Assembly (NCBI GenBank): GCA_938084575.1
Contig: CALKFG010000004.1
Span: forward strand, 62,001 to 126,000
Direction of reading: 5' to 3'
Origin: an uncultured Hyphomonadaceae bacterium
GTDB lineage: Bacteria; Pseudomonadota; Alphaproteobacteria; Caulobacterales; Hyphomonadaceae
Length of the DNA: 64,000 nucleotides
Part shown: positions 9,483-18,842 of the stretch, piece by piece
Layout of the letters: the number at the start of each line of letters is the position of its first letter
Position numbering within the stretch: the stretch's first letter is position 1
Notes under the pieces: model-generated
Database searches by the model: none
What the model was told of the DNA's origin: nothing
The model's input: only the letters and a program-made list of their open reading frames with translations
Program-made: the position numbers and the translations under genes

Positions 9483-10267
9483 CCTTTGTCTCCTGTTTTC
9501 CGGACGGCGGCATCGAGTCGCCTCCAGTGGCGTCCGTCAAGAACTTCAAGCGGCTTGAACCGGCGCTTATAATCCATCTTGGCGCTCCCCTCGATCCAAT
9601 AGCCCAAATAGGTGTGCGGCAGGCCGAGATCATCGGCATGCAGGATATGGTCGAGGACCATATAGGTGCCCAGACTTCTGCGGGTGAGTGCGGGGTCAAA
9701 AAACGTGTACACCATGGACAGGCCATCGCGGAGTATATCCGTCAGCGATGCGGCGATCAGGGGCGAGTCAGGATCGGGTCCGAGGCGATATTCGAACACC
9801 AGGGTCTGGACCGGGCTGTCATTGATCATGGCGCAATATTCGCGATAGGTCATATCGGACATGCCGCCGCCATTATGACGGGATGTTAGATAGGTCCTGA
9901 GCAGGCGATATTGCTCGCGTGTTGCGGTCGGTTGAACCGGCCGTCGAACGAGGTCGCGGTTTTGGTTCAGCAGCCGTTTCTGATTACGACTCAGGCTGAA
10001 CCCGCTATTGGCGACCCGGACACTCCGGCAGGCATTGCAGTTCGGGCAAGCCGGCCGATAGGCGACGGACTGGCTGCGGCGAAATCCGGCCTGGCTCAGC
10101 AGGTCATGCACACTGTCTGAATTATCCTGATTGAGATGGGTGAACCCTTTGCGTTCGACCTGGCCCGGCAGATAGGGGCAGGGACTTGCGCTGGTGACAT
10201 AGAACCTCAGGCCGCGCTGCAGCCCTGGGACCTCGAAAAGTGATTCATCCAGTTTCATAGTGGCCAT
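9479..10267 (-). CDS. bpt: Aspartate/glutamate leucyltransferase (N-degron)
   Basis: Bpt adds Leu from Leu-tRNA to proteins that begin with Asp or Glu, making them ClpAP/ClpS substrates. The 262-residue product matches the bacterial Ate1-like family: the N-terminal CPYLPGQVERKGFTHL, the cysteine motif YRPACPNCNACRSVRV, NQNRDL and the C-terminal FFDPALTRRSLGTYMVL, followed by a conserved YLGYWIEGSAKMDYK segment. These resemble the ATE_N/ATE_C domains of eukaryotic arginyltransferases, and the bacterial branch with this cysteine pattern is Bpt. It starts eight bases after the SLC13 permease stop and is overlapped by dctP. Confidence 0.92.
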   Translation of the reverse strand: MATMKLDESLFEVPGLQRGLRFYVTSASPCPYLPGQVERKGFTHLNQDNSDSVHDLLSQAGFRRSQSVAYRPACPNCNACRSVRVANSGFSLSRNQKRLLNQNRDLVRRPVQPTATREQYRLLRTYLTSRHNGGGMSDMTYREYCAMINDSPVQTLVFEYRLGPDPDSPLIAASLTDILRDGLSMVYTFFDPALTRRSLGTYMVLDHILHADDLGLPHTYLGYWIEGSAKMDYKRRFKPLEVLDGRHWRRLDAAVRKTGDKG

Positions 10268-10275
10268 CTAGTCAG

Positions 10276-12114
10276 TTACAGGGCGAACCGCCAAGGGGCG
10301 ATGATGGTAAAAGATACCCACATCAGCACAACGAGCGGGCCGCCGAAACGCAGGAAATCCTTAAATTTATAATGCCCGGGACCCATGACCAGCATATTGG
10401 TCTGATAGGCGATTGGCGTCGCAAAAGCGCAGTTAGAGGCATAGATCACGGCCAGAAGGAAGGGAAAGGGATCGGCCCCGATCTGCTCGGCGGCGGAGAT
10501 GGCAATCGGCGAAAACAGGACGGCAGTCGCCGCATTGCTCAGTATATTGGTCAGAATGGCAACGGCGAGGAAAATGGCCGATAGCACGGCCAGGGCGCCG
10601 AAGGGAGCAGACAGCAATACCACCAGCTCTGCGATCAGGCGTGCTGCACCGGTGACCTCGAGCGAATAGCCCATAGCAAGGGCCGCGGTAATGATGAGGT
10701 AAATGCGCAGGTCGAGGGCCCGGCTGGCTTGCCGGTGATTCAGGCACTGAAGGACGATCATGGCAGTGGCGGCCACGATCGAGGCCAGGGTTATGCTCGC
10801 CAGCCCCAGGGCGGCCGTCAGAATCATGGCAAGGGTAATCAGGCGGGCGACCACGGCCCGGCGTGTGGTCGGGAATTCGGTTTGAGACCATTCCATCAGG
10901 ATCAGATCACGATTGGACCGCAAATTCCGAAAGGCGCTGATGGGGCCGCATAGAAGTAGCGTATCGCCGGCTTCAAGGCGGATTTCGCTGATCTTGCTGC
11001 GGATCATGCGGGACCGCCGCTGAATGCCCAGTGTCACGGCCTGGGTGAGCCGACGAAAGCCGAGCATTTCGACCGTTCGTCCTGTCATCCGGGAGCCTGG
11101 CGCCACCATCGCCTCAACCAGGCCCAGCTGCGCGCTTTCGCTGTCGTCCCCATCGTCGCTTGGGGCGCTTCCCCAGATGTCTTTCAACAGAGCGGGCTTG
11201 CCGGCCAGGAGATCCGTAAGCGCCTGCCGCGTCGCGGCAACGATCACGAGGTCCCCCGGTTGCAGCGTCAGCTGGTCGTAGGGGGGCAGAATGGCCTTTT
11301 CGCCGCGCTGGATCATGCGGACGGTCATGTCCTTCAGGTCTGGAAACATTCCCGCAATAGCGGTTTGGCCATGCAGGAAATGCCCGTCGGTAACTTCGAA
11401 CTGGGCCACAAACTGCTTCCCGGACTTCACCAGAGATTGCGCGAATCCCTCGCGCACGGGCAGCAGAAGCCTCGATGCGAAAAGGATGTAGACCAGCCCG
11501 ATCGCGGCGAGGATCAGGCCAAATGGTGTCTGATCGAAAAAGCCCAGCTGGTTTTCGGTGAGGCGGCTATAGGCGTCCGCGGCCAGAAGGTTCGTGGATG
11601 TTCCGATCAGGGTCGTCATGCCCGCCATGATGGACACAAAGCTCAGCGGGATCATCAGCCGTGAGGTCGATGTGCCCATGCGTGCGGCCATGGCCGACAT
11701 AATTGGCAGGAACATGATGACAACGGGTGTGTTGTTGGTGAAAGCGCTGGTGACGAACACAGCCAGAAACGCGCCCAGTAAAGTCGCGGTTGGGCGCGCA
11801 TCATAGGCCCGCACCAGAGCCTTTGAGGGGCCTTCCAGCGCCCCGGTCTGGAACAGGCCCTGGCCGACCACGAGCAACGCCATGATGGTAATCAGAGCCG
11901 GATTGGCAAACCCGCTTAGGATGTCGGTGGCAATAAGGGGCGCACCGGCCGGCGTGGTTGCACCGGGCAGGCTGAACATTAGCAACAGCGTGGTGATGAC
12001 ACCTATGGAGACGACTTCCATGGACCAGCGGTCGACCAGGTACAGCGTGATCGTGGCAACAATAATGGCGAGGCTGGCCCACATTGGCCAATGCGCCAGA
12101 ATTTCCGAGCTCAT
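10276..12114 (-). CDS. SLC13/DASS family permease with two RCK_C domains
   Basis: This inner-membrane ion-coupled transporter belongs to the divalent-anion family (dicarboxylates, sulfate and similar). The 612 residues consist of an N-terminal membrane half with the motif NNTPVVIMFLPIM, two cytoplasmic TrkA-C (RCK_C) domains in the middle (about 215-400; typical pieces are LQPGDLVIVAA and LEAGDTLLLCG), and a second membrane half with NILSNAATAVLFSPIAI and CAFATPIAYQTNMLV. The layout matches SLC13 proteins annotated as putative sulfate or citrate permeases. The start at 12114 has GGGAG nearby. It lies between motB and bpt on the same strand. Substrate unknown. Confidence 0.92.
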   Translation of the reverse strand: MSSEILAHWPMWASLAIIVATITLYLVDRWSMEVVSIGVITTLLLMFSLPGATTPAGAPLIATDILSGFANPALITIMALLVVGQGLFQTGALEGPSKALVRAYDARPTATLLGAFLAVFVTSAFTNNTPVVIMFLPIMSAMAARMGTSTSRLMIPLSFVSIMAGMTTLIGTSTNLLAADAYSRLTENQLGFFDQTPFGLILAAIGLVYILFASRLLLPVREGFAQSLVKSGKQFVAQFEVTDGHFLHGQTAIAGMFPDLKDMTVRMIQRGEKAILPPYDQLTLQPGDLVIVAATRQALTDLLAGKPALLKDIWGSAPSDDGDDSESAQLGLVEAMVAPGSRMTGRTVEMLGFRRLTQAVTLGIQRRSRMIRSKISEIRLEAGDTLLLCGPISAFRNLRSNRDLILMEWSQTEFPTTRRAVVARLITLAMILTAALGLASITLASIVAATAMIVLQCLNHRQASRALDLRIYLIITAALAMGYSLEVTGAARLIAELVVLLSAPFGALAVLSAIFLAVAILTNILSNAATAVLFSPIAISAAEQIGADPFPFLLAVIYASNCAFATPIAYQTNMLVMGPGHYKFKDFLRFGGPLVVLMWVSFTIIAPWRFAL

Positions 12115-12152
12115 GCCTTCTCCCAGCTTCGGCGGTCGCGGTTCCGGGCGGC

Positions 12153-12860
12153 TCAGACGCCAGCTGGCTCCGCCGCCAAAGACAGCACTATGGAGATCCG
12201 GCGATTGGCTGGCAAGTCAGCTTTGTTGGCTTCCAGAGGGCGGGTGTGTGCGAGACCGGAAACCTCCTTTATCCGCTGTTCCGGGAGGCCCGAGTCGATC
12301 AGCAAGCGGCGGGCGGCATGGGCCCTGTCGGACGATAATTCCCAATTCGAAAAGGTAGTGGCGGCGATCGGCGTTGCGTCTGTATGGCCTTCGATACGAA
12401 CCTCCACCGGAAACATGCCGAGGGTCCGTCCAGTGGCCTGAACAAGTGCCGCGCCAGTGCTGTTGAGTTGGCCGTGCCCGATATCAAACAGGGGGCGGGA
12501 TGTAGCGTCCGTGAGTTCGAGTCGGATTGATGCCGCCTCCCGAGTGATCCGGACACTGTCCCTGTAGGGGGACAGTTCGGCGGACGTTTGCAGGGCCAGG
12601 AACACGGTTTGCAGCGCCGTTTCGTGGGGACCGGACACGGAGGACTCGGCGCCGAATTGTTCGGCCAGGGCCGCCTTGTCGTCGGCGGACACACCATGGA
12701 TGATCCACATAATCAGGAAGAAGGCGCACAGGGCTGTCAGAAAATCCGCATAAGCCAGCTTCCAGGTGCCCAACCTCCGGCTCACCGGTGTGATCCTTTG
12801 GCCCGTCAAGCGGGTGGAAACTTGTCCGACTGGCATGTGGCGCAGTGACCCCTTTCTCAT
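12153..12860 (-). CDS. MotB-like protein with OmpA peptidoglycan-binding domain
   Basis: MotB anchors the flagellar stator to peptidoglycan and carries the proton-binding Asp. The 235-residue product shows the MotB entry motif GTWKLAYADFLTALCAFFLIMW, in which the Asp of YADF is the expected proton acceptor, and a C-terminal OmpA-like domain with VRIEGHTDATPI, SSDRAHAARRLL and NRRISIVLSL. No motA or other flagellar gene is near; the downstream neighbour is an SLC13 permease 38 bases away. It may be a second or orphan MotB, or serve another MotA-type stator. The start is uncertain between 12860 and the Met at 12836. Confidence 0.85.
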   Translation of the reverse strand: MRKGSLRHMPVGQVSTRLTGQRITPVSRRLGTWKLAYADFLTALCAFFLIMWIIHGVSADDKAALAEQFGAESSVSGPHETALQTVFLALQTSAELSPYRDSVRITREAASIRLELTDATSRPLFDIGHGQLNSTGAALVQATGRTLGMFPVEVRIEGHTDATPIAATTFSNWELSSDRAHAARRLLIDSGLPEQRIKEVSGLAHTRPLEANKADLPANRRISIVLSLAAEPAGV

Positions 12861-12967
12861 CCTGTCCTTGCATAGGCGGACATGGTGAATATCACTTGTG
12901 TCTGCGCCGTCAGATTTGCATGAAACTGGCTGGTGCGTGTTAATGTTTGATCTGTGGAGGAGCGCAT

Positions 12968-13837
12968 ATGGCTCGCATTACATTTCTCGGCCTGGGCGTG
13001 ATGGGCTATCCGATGGCCGGTCACTTGGTCGCCGCAGGTCATGAGGTGACGGTATGGAATCGGTCCGCAGAGAAGGCGGATCGCTGGGGCCTCGCGCATG
13101 CCGGCCAGGTGAAGCCGACCCCCGAGGATGCGGTTTTCGGTGCCGAATATGTCTGTATGTGCCTCGGGGATGACCCGGATGTCGAAGCCGTGTTCAGCGC
13201 CTTTGAGGGGAATATCGCAGCGGGCATGGTCGTGATTGACCATACGACGGCCAGTGCCGGCCTGGCCCGGCAGCTTGCCGCACGGACCCAGGCGCGGGGA
13301 GCATCCTTTCTCGATGCACCGATCTCGGGCGGACAGGCCGGGGCAGAAGCTGGAACACTGACGATCATGTGTGGGGGCGAACAGGCCACATTTGACCAGG
13401 CGCATGCCCTGATGTCGGCCTATGGACGGAGCCTGACCCTGATCGGGGAAACCGGGTCGGGTCAGCTCGCCAAGTCGGTCAATCAGATTTGTATTGCGGG
13501 CACTGTCCAGGGGCTTGCAGAGGGGCTGCATTTTGCCCGTGAAGCTGGGCTGGACATTGACCGGACCATTCGGGCGATCAGCGGCGGAGCGGCCCAGAGC
13601 TGGCAGATGGAAAATCGCTGGCAGACCATGCAGGACGGGGACTATGATCATGGTTTCGCCGTTGACTGGATGCGGAAGGATCTGCGGATTGCCCTCGAAA
13701 CCGCACGTGAAACCGGGGCCGCGACACCTGTGGCCGCGCTGGTCGACCAGTTCTATGCCGACATCCAGGCAATGGGCGGTGGCCGGTGGGATACCAGCAG
13801 CCTTCTGGCCCGTCTGGGCCGCAAGCCGGACTGCTAA
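12968..13837 (+). CDS. NAD(P)-dependent dehydrogenase, 3-hydroxyisobutyrate dehydrogenase family
   Basis: This beta-hydroxyacid dehydrogenase oxidises or reduces a small hydroxyacid; the family includes 3-hydroxyisobutyrate, tartronate semialdehyde and succinic semialdehyde enzymes. The 289 residues start with the Rossmann motif FLGLGVMGYPMAGHLVAAGH, continue with the substrate-loop motif DAPISGGQAGAEAGTLTIM, and have the catalytic-lysine region GSGQLAKSVNQ (the Asn is the usual partner). The ATG at 12968 is chosen because GGAGGAG lies five bases upstream; a TTG at 12947 is weaker. It diverges from motB and is followed, with one base of overlap, by a DUF1801 gene. The exact substrate is not predictable. 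Confidence 0.9.
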   Translation: MARITFLGLGVMGYPMAGHLVAAGHEVTVWNRSAEKADRWGLAHAGQVKPTPEDAVFGAEYVCMCLGDDPDVEAVFSAFEGNIAAGMVVIDHTTASAGLARQLAARTQARGASFLDAPISGGQAGAEAGTLTIMCGGEQATFDQAHALMSAYGRSLTLIGETGSGQLAKSVNQICIAGTVQGLAEGLHFAREAGLDIDRTIRAISGGAAQSWQMENRWQTMQDGDYDHGFAVDWMRKDLRIALETARETGAATPVAALVDQFYADIQAMGGGRWDTSSLLARLGRKPDC

Positions 13838-14277
13838 TGTCCGGCCGGGCCAATAAGACCCAGCCGGTTGCGATCTCTCCGCAAGCGCTGATTGATGCGG
13901 TGGACGACGATGTCCGGCGGGCGGATGCCCAGGTGCTGCTGTCGCTGTTCGACACGGCCACGGGCTACCCCGCTGTGGTATGGCGGGGGGGCATGATCGG
14001 GTATGGACGGTACGCGTATCATTATGAAAGCGGCCGGTCCGGGACGTTTTTCATGACCGGTTTTGCGCCGCGCAAGAACCATTCAGCAATTTACATTATG
14101 CCGGGTTATGACTTCCCTGACATCCAGCAGGATCTGACCCGTCTGGGCCCGCACCGGCATGGAAAATCCTGTTTGTACATCACCCGCCTGTCGCGGATTG
14201 ATTTGGACGTTCTCGAGCAGATCATTGACCGTGGCCTGTCGAGGCTGAAAGCGCGTTATCAACATTGGCCGCGATAG
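13837..14277 (+). CDS. DUF1801 domain protein
   Basis: This small cytoplasmic protein of unknown function has 146 residues from an ATG that shares one base with the stop of the preceding dehydrogenase (TAATG). Features of the YdhG/DUF1801 fold are visible: a helical start (IDAVDDDVRRADAQVLLSLF), the core WRGGMIGYGRYAYHYESGR with its Gly-Tyr-Gly turn, FAPRKNHSAIYIMPGYD, and the end HGKSCLYITRLSRID. The 3' end overlaps the convergent GNAT gene by 19 bases. Confidence 0.82.
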   Translation: MSGRANKTQPVAISPQALIDAVDDDVRRADAQVLLSLFDTATGYPAVVWRGGMIGYGRYAYHYESGRSGTFFMTGFAPRKNHSAIYIMPGYDFPDIQQDLTRLGPHRHGKSCLYITRLSRIDLDVLEQIIDRGLSRLKARYQHWPR

Positions 14278-14876
14278 GTCTGGGCCGGGCGGCGCAGCAT
14301 TGGGGCCACAGGAGGTCCATCCCCTCCGGCATGGAATTCGGCTGTCTTTTCGAAGCCATAGGCCGTGTAGAAGCCGTGATTGGCCGGGTTGGAATTCTCC
14401 AGATAGACGGGGAGTCCCTGCTGGTCGGCATGAGCAAGCATGGGCCGGAGCAGGGCCCCGCCAATCCCCTGTCCCCGGGCAGAGGCCCGGGTGCCGATGG
14501 TGAACAGGTAAAAATGCGGCATGTCGGGATGGTGATCGGCCATTTGCCGGCTGACCTGTTCAATCCGGGCCGTCGCCCCTGATCTCGCATGGCGCCACAA
14601 GCCGGCCAGAAAGCGTAACCGGAACCCAAAGCCCAGCTCTGCGGCGTGGCCGGGCCCCGTCCACATGGTCGCGCCCTGATCGCCGGAGAGATAGCATAGC
14701 CCCGTCCTCAAATACACCGGTGCCAGCGTTCTGAAGGCACTTAAAACGGCTCTCGGGGGGCCGAAGAGCCATCGGTTTAGCGGGTCATCCTGAAAGGCTT
14801 CAGCTGTAATCTCGGCCAGCTGCCTGTGGTCCCCTGGCCCCGCTTGTTTTAAGCCCTCCAGCTCCAGTTTCTGCAT
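14259..14876 (-). CDS. GNAT family N-acetyltransferase
   Basis: A predicted acetyl-CoA-dependent transferase of unknown substrate. The 205-residue product has the acetyl-CoA binding motif A at RASARGQGIGGALL (about 130-143), preceded by the beta strand HFYLFTIGT, and the C-terminal strand motif NHGFYTAYGF. A Trp-rich N-terminal half (AFQDDPLNRWLFG) resembles the subgroup often annotated as generic GNAT acetyltransferases. It converges with the DUF1801 gene and diverges from the rRNA methyltransferase gene 76 bases away. Confidence 0.87.
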   Translation of the reverse strand: MQKLELEGLKQAGPGDHRQLAEITAEAFQDDPLNRWLFGPPRAVLSAFRTLAPVYLRTGLCYLSGDQGATMWTGPGHAAELGFGFRLRFLAGLWRHARSGATARIEQVSRQMADHHPDMPHFYLFTIGTRASARGQGIGGALLRPMLAHADQQGLPVYLENSNPANHGFYTAYGFEKTAEFHAGGDGPPVAPMLRRPAQTYRGQC

Positions 14877-14952
14877 TCAGTTACAGCCTTTTTCATTGAT
14901 TTTAGTGCCCACCGTATTACCCCCGGCGCCATAGGAACAGGGCAGGCATAAC

Positions 14953-16260
14953 ATGCGCGACGGTGGACGGATAGCGGCGGCGATAGAGGTTCTTGGTGAC
15001 GTGACGACGCGTCATCAGCCTGTGAAATCGGCCGTTCGGGACTGGGGCAAGCGGGCCCGCTATGCCGGGTCAACCGACAGGGCATGGGTGTCAGGACTGG
15101 TGCTTGATGCGCTGCGCCGGCGCAATTCTCTGGCGCATGCCATGCAGGATGACAGCCCGCGGGGGGTGGTTCTTGGTGCCCTTGCGCAGGCCTGGGGCTG
15201 GGACATCAGGCGGATCGACGGGGCGATGGATGAACCCCATGCACCTGCGGCTCTGACCCTGAAGGAGCGCGAGCACCTGGTCATGGCTCCGGATGTCGAG
15301 GCACCAGCCCATGTGCTTGGCGATTATCCGGAATGGCTGGCACCGCATCTCCAGCGGGTGTTCGGAGAAAATGCCGTGATCGAGGCCCAGGCCATGGCCT
15401 GCCGGGCCAGCGTCGACCTGCGGATCAATACCCTCAAGGCGGATGCTGAACGGGCCGCTGCCCCGTTGCGCTCTGTTCAGGCCGAGCCATCGCCCTGGCT
15501 GAACCATGCCGTGCATATTCCGGCCCGGGACCCAACACGGCGGGAAGCGGCGCTTGACCGCATACCGGCCTATTCCAAAGGCTGGGTCGAGGTTCAGGAT
15601 GCGGGATCACAGATTGCGGCTGCGGTTGCCAATGTCACGCCGGGCGAACAGGTGCTTGATTTCTGCGCCGGGGGCGGCGGGAAGACGCTGGCTCTCGCCG
15701 CGGCGATGACCGGCAAGGGTCAGGTTTTTGCCTATGATATTGATGGCCGCCGGCTTAGCGCCCTGATCCCGCGCCTGAAGCGGTCTGGCGCCCACAATGT
15801 CCAGCTGCTGCATCCTGACACGCCGAATGTGCTGGCGCCGCTCGAGGCGGCGATGGATTGTGTCTTCGTCGATGCCCCCTGTACCGGAACCGGCACCTGG
15901 CGCCGTCGCCCCGACAGCAAATGGCGGGTCAAGCCGGCGGCGCTGGAGGCGCGCATGGCCCAGCAGAACGAAGTCCTCAGGGGGGCTGCGCGCTATGTCC
16001 GGCCGGGCGGGCGCCTGATTTATGTGACCTGTTCCTTCCTGATGGAAGAAGACGAGGACAGGGTGTCGGATTTCCTGTTGGACAGGCCGGATTTCAAACC
16101 GGAATCGGCGGCACAGCATGGCGTCAGCAGCGGGGCTCTGACGCGGGCCGGATGTGACCTGCTGGCGACACTGGAAACCCCGACCGGAGCTCTGCGCCTG
16201 ACCCCGCTGCGGGCCAATACAGATGGTTTCTTCGTCGCTGTCTTGCGCAAGGCAGGCTGA
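14953..16260 (+). CDS. RsmB/NOP-family RNA (cytosine-5) methyltransferase
   Basis: This SAM-dependent enzyme methylates cytosine in RNA, probably 16S rRNA. It has 435 residues: a helical N-terminal part related to the NusB-like region of RsmB, then a Rossmann methyltransferase domain with motif [18 protein letters not shown] (about 232), the catalytic pair [15 protein letters not shown] (motif IV) and [13 protein letters not shown] (motif VI with the nucleophilic Cys), and SAM-binding [10 protein letters not shown]. Alphaproteobacteria usually carry one or more such paralogues, and the exact target site cannot be assigned. guaA follows after 17 bases and may be cotranscribed. Confidence 0.93.
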   Translation: MRDGGRIAAAIEVLGDVTTRHQPVKSAVRDWGKRARYAGSTDRAWVSGLVLDALRRRNSLAHAMQDDSPRGVVLGALAQAWGWDIRRIDGAMDEPHAPAALTLKEREHLVMAPDVEAPAHVLGDYPEWLAPHLQRVFGENAVIEAQAMACRASVDLRINTLKADAERAAAPLRSVQAEPSPWLNHAVHIPARDPTRREAALDRIPAYSKGWVEVQDAGSQIAAAVANVTPGEQVLDFCAGGGGKTLALAAAMTGKGQVFAYDIDGRRLSALIPRLKRSGAHNVQLLHPDTPNVLAPLEAAMDCVFVDAPCTGTGTWRRRPDSKWRVKPAALEARMAQQNEVLRGAARYVRPGGRLIYVTCSFLMEEDEDRVSDFLLDRPDFKPESAAQHGVSSGALTRAGCDLLATLETPTGALRLTPLRANTDGFFVAVLRKAG

Positions 16261-16277
16261 ATCGCATAGAGGAGCTC

Positions 16278-17840
16278 ATGCAAGAGACCCGACACGAACG
16301 CGCCCTTATCATCGATTTCGGTTCGCAGGTGACCCAGCTCATCGCCCGCCGACTTCGCGAGAGCGGCGTTTATTGCGAAATCCACCCTTTCAACAAGGTC
16401 GATGCCACCTTTCTCGACCAGTATGATCCCCGGGCCATAATCCTGTCCGGCGGACCGGCCAGCGTGACCTGGGCCGACTCGCCCCGGGCCGACTCCGCCG
16501 TGTTCACCCGCGGCGTGCCGGTGCTGGGTATTTGTTATGGCCAGCAGGTGATGATGGCCCAGCTGGGCGGTCGGGTCGAAACCGGGACCAGCCGCGAATT
16601 CGGCCGGGCCTTTATTGACGGCGTCTCCGACGATCCTTTGTTTGAAGGTCTGTTCGCCGCCGATCTCAAGGAGGAGGTCTGGATGAGCCATGGCGATCAT
16701 GTCGCCGAGATGGCCCCCGGCTTTGGGGTCATCGCCCGGTCGCCCGGGGCGCCCTTTGCCGTCATTGCCGACCCGGACCGACGCTTCTATGGCACCCAGT
16801 TCCATCCGGAAGTGGTGCACACGGTGCACGGCGCCCGGCTGCTGCGCAATTTCACCCATGCCATTGCCGGCTTCCGGGGCGACTGGACCATGGCGACCTA
16901 TCGCGACGAGGCCATTGCCAAGATCCGCGCCCAGGTCGGCAGCGGACGGGTCATTTGCGGCCTGTCCGGCGGGGTCGATTCCTCGGTCGCTGCCGTGCTG
17001 ATCCATGAGGCCATTGGCGACCAGCTGACCTGTGTCTATGTCGATCATGGCCTGATGCGGGCGCATGAAAGCGAGCAGGTCGTCGGCCTGTTCCGGGAAC
17101 ACTATAATATCCCTCTGGTGCATGTTGACGCGTCCGACCTGTTCCTTGGACAGCTGGCCGGGGTCAGCGATCCCGAGCGCAAGCGCAAGATCATCGGCGG
17201 CCTGTTCATCGATGTGTTCGAGGCCGAAGCCAGAAAGATTGGCGGGGCTGATTTCCTGGCTCAGGGGACCCTCTATCCCGATGTGATTGAAAGCGTCTCG
17301 GCGATCGGCGGACCCAGTGTGACCATCAAGTCGCACCACAATGTCGGCGGCCTGCCGGAACGGATGAACATGCAACTGGTCGAACCGCTGCGCGACCTGT
17401 TCAAAGACGAGGTTCGGGCGCTGGGCCGCGAGCTCGGCTTGCCGCAGGCTTTTGTTGGCCGCCATCCCTTTCCCGGGCCGGGCCTGGCGATCCGGATCCC
17501 GGGCGAGATCACGGCAGAGAAAGCCGACACGCTGCGCAAGGCCGATGCGATCTATATTGAGGAAATTCGTGCCGCCGGCCTGTATGACGAGATCTGGCAG
17601 GCCTTCTCGGTGCTGCTGCCGGTCAACACGGTTGGCGTGATGGGCGATGAACGCACCTATGAAGCGGTTCTGGCGTTGCGGGCCGTGACCTCGACCGACG
17701 GCATGACGGCAGACTATTATCCGTTTGAACACGACTTCCTCGGCCGGGTGGCGACCCGGATCATCAATCAGGTGAAGGGGGTCAACCGGGTTGTCTATGA
17801 CGTCACGTCCAAGCCGCCGGGAACGATTGAGTGGGAATGA
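16278..17840 (+). CDS. guaA: GMP synthase (glutamine-hydrolysing)
   Basis: GuaA aminates XMP to GMP with ATP and glutamine. The 520-residue product has a class I glutamine amidotransferase domain (about 1-200) with the nucleophile Cys86 in LGICYGQQ and the His-Glu pair in QFHPEV; an ATP pyrophosphatase domain with the PP-loop [12 protein letters not shown]; and the C-terminal dimerisation domain ending [11 protein letters not shown]. All are as in well-studied GuaA proteins. The start has GAGG seven bases upstream (16271-16274). It is followed by a 1 kb non-coding tract. A 613-residue open frame on the opposite strand is a codon-bias shadow. Confidence 0.98.
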   Translation: MQETRHERALIIDFGSQVTQLIARRLRESGVYCEIHPFNKVDATFLDQYDPRAIILSGGPASVTWADSPRADSAVFTRGVPVLGICYGQQVMMAQLGGRVETGTSREFGRAFIDGVSDDPLFEGLFAADLKEEVWMSHGDHVAEMAPGFGVIARSPGAPFAVIADPDRRFYGTQFHPEVVHTVHGARLLRNFTHAIAGFRGDWTMATYRDEAIAKIRAQVGSGRVICGLSGGVDSSVAAVLIHEAIGDQLTCVYVDHGLMRAHESEQVVGLFREHYNIPLVHVDASDLFLGQLAGVSDPERKRKIIGGLFIDVFEAEARKIGGADFLAQGTLYPDVIESVSAIGGPSVTIKSHHNVGGLPERMNMQLVEPLRDLFKDEVRALGRELGLPQAFVGRHPFPGPGLAIRIPGEITAEKADTLRKADAIYIEEIRAAGLYDEIWQAFSVLLPVNTVGVMGDERTYEAVLALRAVTSTDGMTADYYPFEHDFLGRVATRIINQVKGVNRVVYDVTSKPPGTIEWE

Positions 17841-17881
17841 TTCCGCGTCTCTGGCGGGCATGCAGAAGCCGGACCGGGAGC

Positions 17882-18003
17882 GCCATTATCAGGCGCACTA
17901 TGCGGCGGCCTGACCGAAAGGGGTGACTCCGCGGCGCTGCACCCATTGGCCATTATCAGGCGCACTATGCGGCGGCCGGACCGGAAGGGGTGACTCCGCG
18001 GCG
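17882..18003 (+). repeat. Two 55-bp direct repeats, period 67
   Basis: Copies at 17882-17936 and 17949-18003 match at 53 of 55 positions by eye; the two differences lie near the middle. Each begins GCCATTATCAGGCGCACTAT and ends GACTCCGCGGCG. A 12-bp spacer separates them. The period of 67 is not a multiple of three, so they are not repeated codons of one frame. They stand just past guaA, at the start of a non-coding kilobase. Their role is unknown. Confidence 0.85.
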
Positions 18004-18670
18004 GCAGCGCGCTGAGACTGCGCGCCGGAACTGGGCATTGAGTCAGCGTGCATGCAGGTGAACGTCGTGGCCGCGGCGGGGCGCGCAGGGTCCGGGCCGC
18101 GGTCCCGGTCAGCCTTCAGATGGCCCTCCCGTCAAAAGGCCTTCCGTCTGCCGCTCCCGGGAGGACAGACGGCGTTTCGCCGGACCGGAGACCGGGAAAA
18201 GTCATCAAAAACCGCGGCTTGACGCCTGATCTTTACCTGCCGCCTGAGCCCGGCTGGCGACGATCAGGCCTGTCCCAAACCGAACCTGTCGTCGTATATT
18301 GACCAAGTCAGGTTTATCCAATGTCTTCGTTATGCATCACAAATATACTGGACTTGGTCACTGTATTGAGCGGAGGTCGGACAAGTATCGAAGACGGGCG
18401 GCGGTCGCTCAGGACGCGCGGCGCCGGTCCTCTGGCGCGGTGAGGTCACGTCCCCCCACCAGGTTTTCCGGGCCAGGAAGGTCTTCACGCGGCTCCGGCT
18501 TTTGGCGTTTGACACCCTCAGATACGGGCTTTTGGCGGGGGGCTTCCCTAGGGTCAAGATATCTAGTCGACCCGCGAGGGAAAATTTCCAGCGCCGCGCG
18601 GAATGGACAGAAAAGGCGGCGTGAATAGCCGCGGCTGGATTAAAACGCGTCCCATTTACTCCTATTCAGC
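18004..18670. other. Non-coding tract between guaA and the pepsin-like gene
   Basis: No convincing gene is seen: the open frames at 18048-18302 and 18299-18628 have no ribosome site, no domain and a composition unlike the neighbours. A stem-loop CCGTCTG (18144-18150) / CAGACGG (18166-18172) contains CCCGGG in its loop. The short word GGCTTTTGGCG recurs near 18500 and 18530. The base composition changes from GC-rich to AT-rich at about 18640. The tract could hold a small RNA or be the remains of decayed sequence. Confidence 0.5.
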
Positions 18671-18834
18671 TTGGTAAGTACACCAATTTAAATAGCAATA
18701 ACAATAAAAGATCTACTGCAATCAATACTCAGAAGGGTGGTATGAATCTGTCTGCAATCCCCGAAAGAAAAGGGATCCACATTTCATAAGTGGTGACCAA
18801 AAAATAACACCGCCGCAAAGGCGGAATTCGGAGG
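18671..18834 (+). promoter_or_regulatory. AT-rich leader of the pepsin-like gene with inverted repeats
   Basis: An inverted repeat TTGGT-N6-ACCAA (18671-18686) sits in a locally AT-rich region that would suit a promoter or operator. A small stem-loop CCGCC-GCAAA-GGCGG (18810-18824) follows, directly before the ribosome site CGGAGG (18829-18834), eight bases from the ATG at 18843. The hairpin is close enough to affect ribosome access. No -35/-10 pair can be assigned with confidence. Confidence 0.4.
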
Positions 18835-18842
18835 CAATAAGA

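Noticed and set aside
16020-17861. A 613-codon open frame on the minus strand opposite guaA and the end of the methyltransferase gene
   Set aside because: It lies fully over guaA, which has clear catalytic motifs, and its own sequence has no family features. High-GC codons commonly leave such antisense frames open.
18299-18628. A 109-codon plus-strand frame in the repeat-bearing gap
   Set aside because: No ribosome site, Arg- and Ser-rich composition and no similarity to known proteins; I treat the tract as non-coding.
17841-18842. A CRISPR array or transposon end in the repeat-bearing gap
   Set aside because: Only two repeat copies, a 12-bp spacer, no cas genes and no transposase or terminal inverted repeats.
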